Shown piece by piece: positions 5,954 through 8,613 of a DNA stretch of 8,613 nt. This DNA comes from an uncultured Blautia sp. GTDB lineage: Bacteria > Bacillota > Clostridia > Lachnospirales > Lachnospiraceae. The notes beneath the pieces are model-generated. The model ran no database searches. It was not told the origin of the DNA and saw nothing but the letters and a program-made list of their open reading frames with translations. Position numbers and translations under genes: made by a program. Location: positions 1 to 8,613 of the forward strand of contig CAKRVX010000085.1 of the NCBI GenBank assembly GCA_934409175.1. The letters run 5' to 3'. Positions within the stretch are counted from its first letter, which is position 1; each line of letters begins with the position of its first letter.

Positions 5954-6523
5954 ATGCAGAAAAATAAACAATACTGGAATGTAAAAACGTTGGTATTCAT
6001 GGCATTGCTGATCGCAATGAATATAGTGCTGACAAGGATATTTGTGATTGAACTTGGCCCTACGAACCGTATTTCATTTGGAAGTGTATGCGTGATTCTG
6101 GCGGGTCTGTGGCTTGGCCCTGTTGCCGGAGGAGTCTGTGGATTGTGCGCGGATGTAATCGGATGTTTCATGAAAGGCTACGGGGTAAATCCACTTATTA
6201 CAGTTGCGGCAATTCTCTGGGGAGTGATTCCTGCTCTGGCAAGACCCTTATTTATTAACAGAAAGAAAATTGGAAAGACCATTGGTATCTGCGTATCGGT
6301 GGTTGTGACGTCTGCTCTCAGTACGTTGGTATTTACAACTGCCGGTCTGGTACTTATGTATAGCAGAAACTTTTATGAAGTTATGTCCGCAAGATTAATA
6401 CAGTGTGCAATTATGACGCCGCTGTACTGTATATTAACCTGTCTGCTGTATTTCAGTGAACTGACTCCGATGATAGTCAGTAATATAAGACCAGCAGCAT
6501 TGAAAAAAAGACAGTATAACTGA
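5954..6523 (+). CDS. folT: Folate ECF transporter S component FolT
   Basis: The 189-aa membrane protein is the folate-binding S component of an energy-coupling factor transporter. It works with a shared EcfA-EcfA'-EcfT module that must be encoded elsewhere. The N-terminus matches the S-component pattern (KTLVFMALLIAMNIVLTR, 11-28). The stretch from RISFG (39-43) through GLWLGPVAGGVCGLCADVIG (51-70) is typical of FolT. Five to six hydrophobic segments lie at about 12-31, 43-56, 58-72, 80-100, 109-135 and 146-167. An upstream in-frame ATG at 5936 overlaps the ribosome binding site GGAGGTG (5938-5944), so I choose the ATG at 5954, 9 nt after it. Control by the THF riboswitch supports folate as substrate over other vitamins. 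Confidence 0.92.
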   Translation: MQKNKQYWNVKTLVFMALLIAMNIVLTRIFVIELGPTNRISFGSVCVILAGLWLGPVAGGVCGLCADVIGCFMKGYGVNPLITVAAILWGVIPALARPLFINRKKIGKTIGICVSVVVTSALSTLVFTTAGLVLMYSRNFYEVMSARLIQCAIMTPLYCILTCLLYFSELTPMIVSNIRPAALKKRQYN

Positions 6524-6611
6524 TAAGACTGACTAAATAAGCACAGTTTGCGCGAGCTGTGTTAGTTGTATAGTAATTGATTCCCAAAGAAAGAACAGTA
6601 AAATAACACAA

Positions 6612-6672
6612 AAAGCCCATTGTAAAGCATCGGATAAGATAAATGTTTTACAGTGGGCTTTATTTTATTTTT
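6612..6672. terminator. Shared bidirectional terminator of folT and the GNAT gene
   Basis: A 19-bp stem with two G-U pairs (6612-6630 scanned against 6643-6661) encloses a 12-nt loop. A T-rich run (6659-6672) follows on the plus strand and a TTTTTGTG run on the minus strand. The stop codon of the convergent GNAT gene lies inside the plus-strand T-run. A weaker hairpin, AGCACAG with CTGTGTT (6540-6563), lies between folT and this terminator and lacks a U-tract. Confidence 0.9.
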
Positions 6673-7441
6673 CAGGTGGAAAATTTCCGTTTTCATCAGG
6701 CTGTACACGGAACCAGTAAGTATAAAGCTGTTGAAAACCTAGTGATTTATAAAGAGTACGGGCGGTATCGTTGCCTTCTACTACCTGAAGATAAGCATTC
6801 TGAGCTCCTTTTTCCATCCCTTTTTTCAGAAGACCAGTGCAGATCTGGCGGGCATAGCCATGCCTGCGAAATTCATCCTTTACATGTATGGCGTAGAGTC
6901 CGATATAGTCACGGTCCAGAATCCCGAGACCTGTGGCAATGATTTGCCCATCCATACGAATGGAGGCACAGATGGTTTCTTTCAGAATCGCCTGATACAT
7001 GGATGGGACAACTTTACGATGGATGGGATCAGTGGTTCCTTTCAGCTGAAACAGACTTTCAATCCATTCTGTGGGGATATTGTCGCAGAAGGTCACATCT
7101 GGAAATGGTACATCCAGATGTGCTGTTTTCAGGCTCATTGCCATAACGTTGGTAGTGTGCTGAATTGCATAGCCACGGTTTTCCAGTACATAATCAAAAT
7201 CAGGAGAAACCAGAGGACTGATCTTAAAGACTGCAGGAGTTCCAAGACGCTTGTAAACACTTTCGCAGTAGGGGATTTTTTCACGCCACGTAAGAACGGA
7301 ATTCCCGAATTGCTCCACACTGTTGGTTCGATGTGTATAAAAATAGGAAAATCTCAGAATCCAGCCATCATACAATTCCATTTTGTGGGATGGCCAGGCA
7401 TTCAGAGACATATCTTCGATTTGTTTTATTTTTGCTTCCAT
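6665..7441 (-). CDS. GNAT family N-acetyltransferase
   Basis: The 258-aa protein uses acetyl-CoA to acetylate an unknown amine. The N-terminal domain has the pattern SLNAWPSHKMELYDGWILRF (12-31) followed by THRTNSV (36-42), common in two-domain GNATs of Firmicutes. The C-terminal domain carries the acetyl-CoA pyrophosphate loop RRHGYA (192-197) inside VKDEFRRHGYARQICTGLL, and motif B NDTARTLYKSLGF (224-236). The ORF is open upstream to 7549, but that start overlaps the predicted -35 element. The ATG at 7441 is preceded by AGAAGGGAG, though 12 nt away, and begins where the family usually does. The gene has its own promoter downstream of the SGNH hydrolase. The substrate cannot be deduced. Confidence 0.88.
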   Translation of the reverse strand: MEAKIKQIEDMSLNAWPSHKMELYDGWILRFSYFYTHRTNSVEQFGNSVLTWREKIPYCESVYKRLGTPAVFKISPLVSPDFDYVLENRGYAIQHTTNVMAMSLKTAHLDVPFPDVTFCDNIPTEWIESLFQLKGTTDPIHRKVVPSMYQAILKETICASIRMDGQIIATGLGILDRDYIGLYAIHVKDEFRRHGYARQICTGLLKKGMEKGAQNAYLQVVEGNDTARTLYKSLGFQQLYTYWFRVQPDENGNFPPEK

Positions 7442-7520
7442 AATAATAGAAAGCTCCCTTCTTTTGTTTCTGATAGGACAGTAAGTATTATTTATTAACT
7501 GGTTTTGATTCGGACGTCTT

Positions 7521-7549
7521 ATTATACAAAGATAAAAGATAATACGCAA
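7521..7549 (-). promoter_or_regulatory. Sigma-A promoter of the GNAT gene
   Basis: On the minus strand TTGCGT (7549 to 7544) and a perfect TATAAT (7526 to 7521) are 17 bp apart. The predicted start near 7514 gives a leader of about 73 nt. This excludes the longer GNAT start at 7549. Confidence 0.8.
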
Positions 7550-7552
7550 CTG

Positions 7553-8164
7553 TCAGGCAGAAATCAATGGATATAGTTTGGTGGCCAGCAGTTCATGCCC
7601 GTGCTTTGTCAGGTGGATTCCGTCGATAGTTACAGAAGAAAAACCTTCCCGTGAAGCAGCATCGTTCAGATAATTGTGAAGTGATAAGCAGTTAATATGA
7701 AAGTTTTCGGCTATCTGTTGGATTCCCTGCCCCATGGTCTGTACATAAGGTATCCACAGTTTATATTTTTCAGGACGGGGAAAAATAAACGGCTCCATCA
7801 CGATCACTTTTCGCGCTTTTTCAATAAGAAGTTTCAGAAGGTATTCATAACGGATAAAAAAATCGTTCATCATCTGTTCCTTCTGTGCGGCAGTGCGGTC
7901 TGTATTCAACATGAGTCCGATATCGTTGATGCCTATTAGAAGAGTGATAACAGGTGTACGGTGCAGATCTATCTGACCGTGAAGCACATTTTCCAGAACT
8001 CTGGACAATGTAAATCCATCTACTCCATAATTTTTGATACTGACAGTTCTATGAGTTTTTTGAAACTCACGGGAAAGTATCTGTACATAACCATTTCCCA
8101 GAGGAAAATCTTCAAACAGACGATTACAGTCAGTAATACTGTCTCCCAGACAGACCAGCTGCAT
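7553..8164 (-). CDS. SGNH/GDSL-type hydrolase (esterase or lipase-like)
   Basis: The 203-aa protein has all the SGNH blocks. Block I is CLGDSIT with nucleophile S9. Block II is NYGVDG with the oxyanion glycine near G47-G50. Block III is GINDIG with N80. Block V is DGIHLTKHG with D181 and H184. This is a complete catalytic set for an ester or acetyl-ester hydrolase. No signal peptide is visible, so it is probably cytoplasmic. Carbohydrate acetyl-esterases and lysophospholipase-like enzymes share this fold, so the substrate stays open. GGAGGT lies 6 nt before the ATG. It has its own strong promoter and is separated by 111 bp from the GNAT gene, which has a separate promoter. Confidence 0.92.
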   Translation of the reverse strand: MQLVCLGDSITDCNRLFEDFPLGNGYVQILSREFQKTHRTVSIKNYGVDGFTLSRVLENVLHGQIDLHRTPVITLLIGINDIGLMLNTDRTAAQKEQMMNDFFIRYEYLLKLLIEKARKVIVMEPFIFPRPEKYKLWIPYVQTMGQGIQQIAENFHINCLSLHNYLNDAASREGFSSVTIDGIHLTKHGHELLATKLYPLISA

Positions 8165-8245
8165 AGTTTTACCTCCAAAATAAGTCTGACCAATTAAAAG
8201 ATTGGTATGCCTTGAAATATAAATTTTATATAAAAACTATATAAA

Positions 8246-8274
8246 ATAATATCACCGGGTTACAGCCAGGTCAA
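8246..8274 (-). promoter_or_regulatory. Sigma-A promoter of the SGNH hydrolase gene
   Basis: On the minus strand TTGACC (8274 to 8269) and TATTAT (8251 to 8246) are separated by exactly 17 bp. The start would be near 8239, with a leader of about 75 nt that is very AT-rich. Confidence 0.85.
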
Positions 8275-8275
8275 C

Positions 8276-8341
8276 AAAAATGACACTTTTTTCGTGAAAA
8301 ATGACTTTCAAAATGGATAAAAATGATGAAAAGTCATTTTT
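8276..8341. repeat. Repeated AAAAATGAC elements and inverted repeat between divergent promoters
   Basis: AAAAATGAC occurs at 8276-8284 and 8297-8305, AAAAATGA at 8319-8326, and the inverse GTCATTTTT at 8333-8341. The copies at 8297-8308 and 8330-8341 form a perfect 12-bp inverted repeat. Further TGAC/GTCA motifs lie at 8380-8406. No gene ends here, so a terminator is not expected. An operator array in the divergent region is more likely. Confidence 0.6.
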
Positions 8342-8401
8342 TTACTGTTGAAAATATATAAAAAAACAGAATTATTTTGTCATAAATGGTCAAAATGATT
8401 G

Positions 8402-8429
8402 TTGACTTTTTAACGGATTTTAATATAAT
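8402..8429 (+). promoter_or_regulatory. Sigma-A promoter of the right-end gene
   Basis: TTGACT (8402-8407) and a perfect TATAAT (8424-8429) are 16 bp apart. GTCAA at 8391-8395 and TTGAC at 8402-8406 form an inverted repeat that overlaps the -35, which may be a regulator site. Transcription would start near 8436. Confidence 0.8.
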
Positions 8430-8453
8430 AATCTCAAAATCATGAATCGATGG

Positions 8454-8542
8454 AAAGCTTATGAAATATTTTACATTCATAAGTTTGGGGATTCTGGCTG
8501 AGGCATCTGAGACGGACAGCATAAAAAGCCAGAATGTCTTCC
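8454..8542 (+). promoter_or_regulatory. Structured leader of the right-end gene
   Basis: The transcript of about 140 nt before the next gene can fold into two hairpins. The first pairs CTTATGAA (8458-8465) with TTCATAAG (8476-8483), extendable by AAA/TTT. The second pairs ATTCTGGCT (8491-8499) with AGCCAGAAT (8527-8535), perfect over 9 bp, with a 27-nt loop and a possible outer GGGG/TTCC helix. There is no U-tract, so these are not plain terminators. It matches no riboswitch class that I recognise. A 31-codon ORF (8461-8556) runs through both. Confidence 0.45.
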
Positions 8543-8574
8543 GGAGATTTAAATAGAAAAAGGAGGGAAAAGAA

Positions 8575-8613
8575 ACGGGTAATTTAGCAGACACGTTAAT
8601 GGAAGAACTTCAA
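8575..8613 (+). CDS. 5' end of an unknown plus-strand gene (partial)
   Basis: A perfect AGGAGGG (8561-8567) precedes the only forward frame that stays open to the window end. This frame reads TGNLADTLMEELQ. The codon at normal spacing, 7 nt after the AGGAGGG, is ACG at 8575. The first in-frame ATG is at 8599, more than 30 nt away and without its own ribosome binding site. The gene belongs to the leader and promoter at 8402-8542. Only 13 codons are visible, so no function can be given. The start codon is uncertain. Confidence 0.45.

Noticed and set aside
6860..7498. 212-codon plus-strand open frame
   Set aside because: It is antisense to the GNAT gene, which carries clear acetyl-CoA binding motifs; no ribosome binding site.
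7442..7549. N-terminal extension of the GNAT protein
   Set aside because: The 36 extra codons run through a TTGCGT-N17-TATAAT promoter and would start upstream of its transcription start. The family's conserved N-terminus begins after the ATG at 7441.
8297..8343. Inverted repeat as a Rho-independent terminator
   Set aside because: The stem is AT-rich and followed by T's, but it lies between two divergent promoters with no gene ending nearby, so an operator is the better reading.
8442..8501. 19-codon ORF starting at ATG 8442
   Set aside because: No Shine-Dalgarno sequence precedes it and it stops within the leader hairpin; nothing supports translation.
8334..8594. 86-codon minus-strand frame with GTG start
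   Set aside because: It has no ribosome binding site, an AT-driven composition, and covers the promoter and leader of the plus-strand gene.

Overview
The window looks like a chromosomal segment from a low-GC Gram-positive anaerobe, most likely a Lachnospiraceae-type Clostridia. The grounds are strong GGAGG-type ribosome binding sites, sigma-A promoters of the TTGNNN/TATAAT kind, a tetrahydrofolate riboswitch in front of folT, and the protein families present. The genus assignment is inference. I see no insertion sequence, prophage, CRISPR array, tRNA or rRNA.

Layout. Positions 1-150 hold the probable tail of a plus-strand gene and a strong bidirectional terminator. Positions 151-1871 (minus) are a compact three-gene regulatory operon: an ECF sigma factor, a zinc-finger transmembrane anti-sigma factor, and a TM2-like polytopic membrane protein, with 0 and 2 bp between genes. 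The sigma gene has no ATG, GTG or TTG at its expected start. A divergent control region (1872-2112) with a 15-bp direct repeat separates it from a plus-strand pair at 2113-4149: a long-form alanyl-tRNA editing protein (AlaX-L) and a compact amidohydrolase. After a terminator, positions 4196-5593 (minus) encode a 62-aa four-cysteine protein and a lipoprotein built from four degenerate beta-rich repeats.

Positions 5594-5953 are regulatory: a run of inverted half-sites, a strong extended -10 promoter, a THF riboswitch, and a seven-codon leader ORF with its own Shine-Dalgarno sequence. These precede folT (5954-6523), the folate-specific S component of an ECF vitamin transporter. folT converges on a GNAT acetyltransferase (6665-7441, minus), and the two share a terminator. 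Upstream of the GNAT gene lies an SGNH/GDSL hydrolase (7553-8164, minus). Each of these two minus-strand genes has its own clear promoter.

Positions 8165-8574 form an AT-rich divergent intergenic region with two good promoters facing away from each other, repeated AAAAATGAC motifs, and a structured leader for a plus-strand gene cut off by the window end.

The genes do not form one pathway. The common themes are envelope sensing (sigma/anti-sigma/membrane protein and lipoprotein) and housekeeping quality control and vitamin uptake (AlaX-L, FolT). The least ordinary parts are the leader between the THF riboswitch and folT, the sigma gene with a non-canonical start, and the leader region at the right end. 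I did not find a convincing new defence or mobile system.
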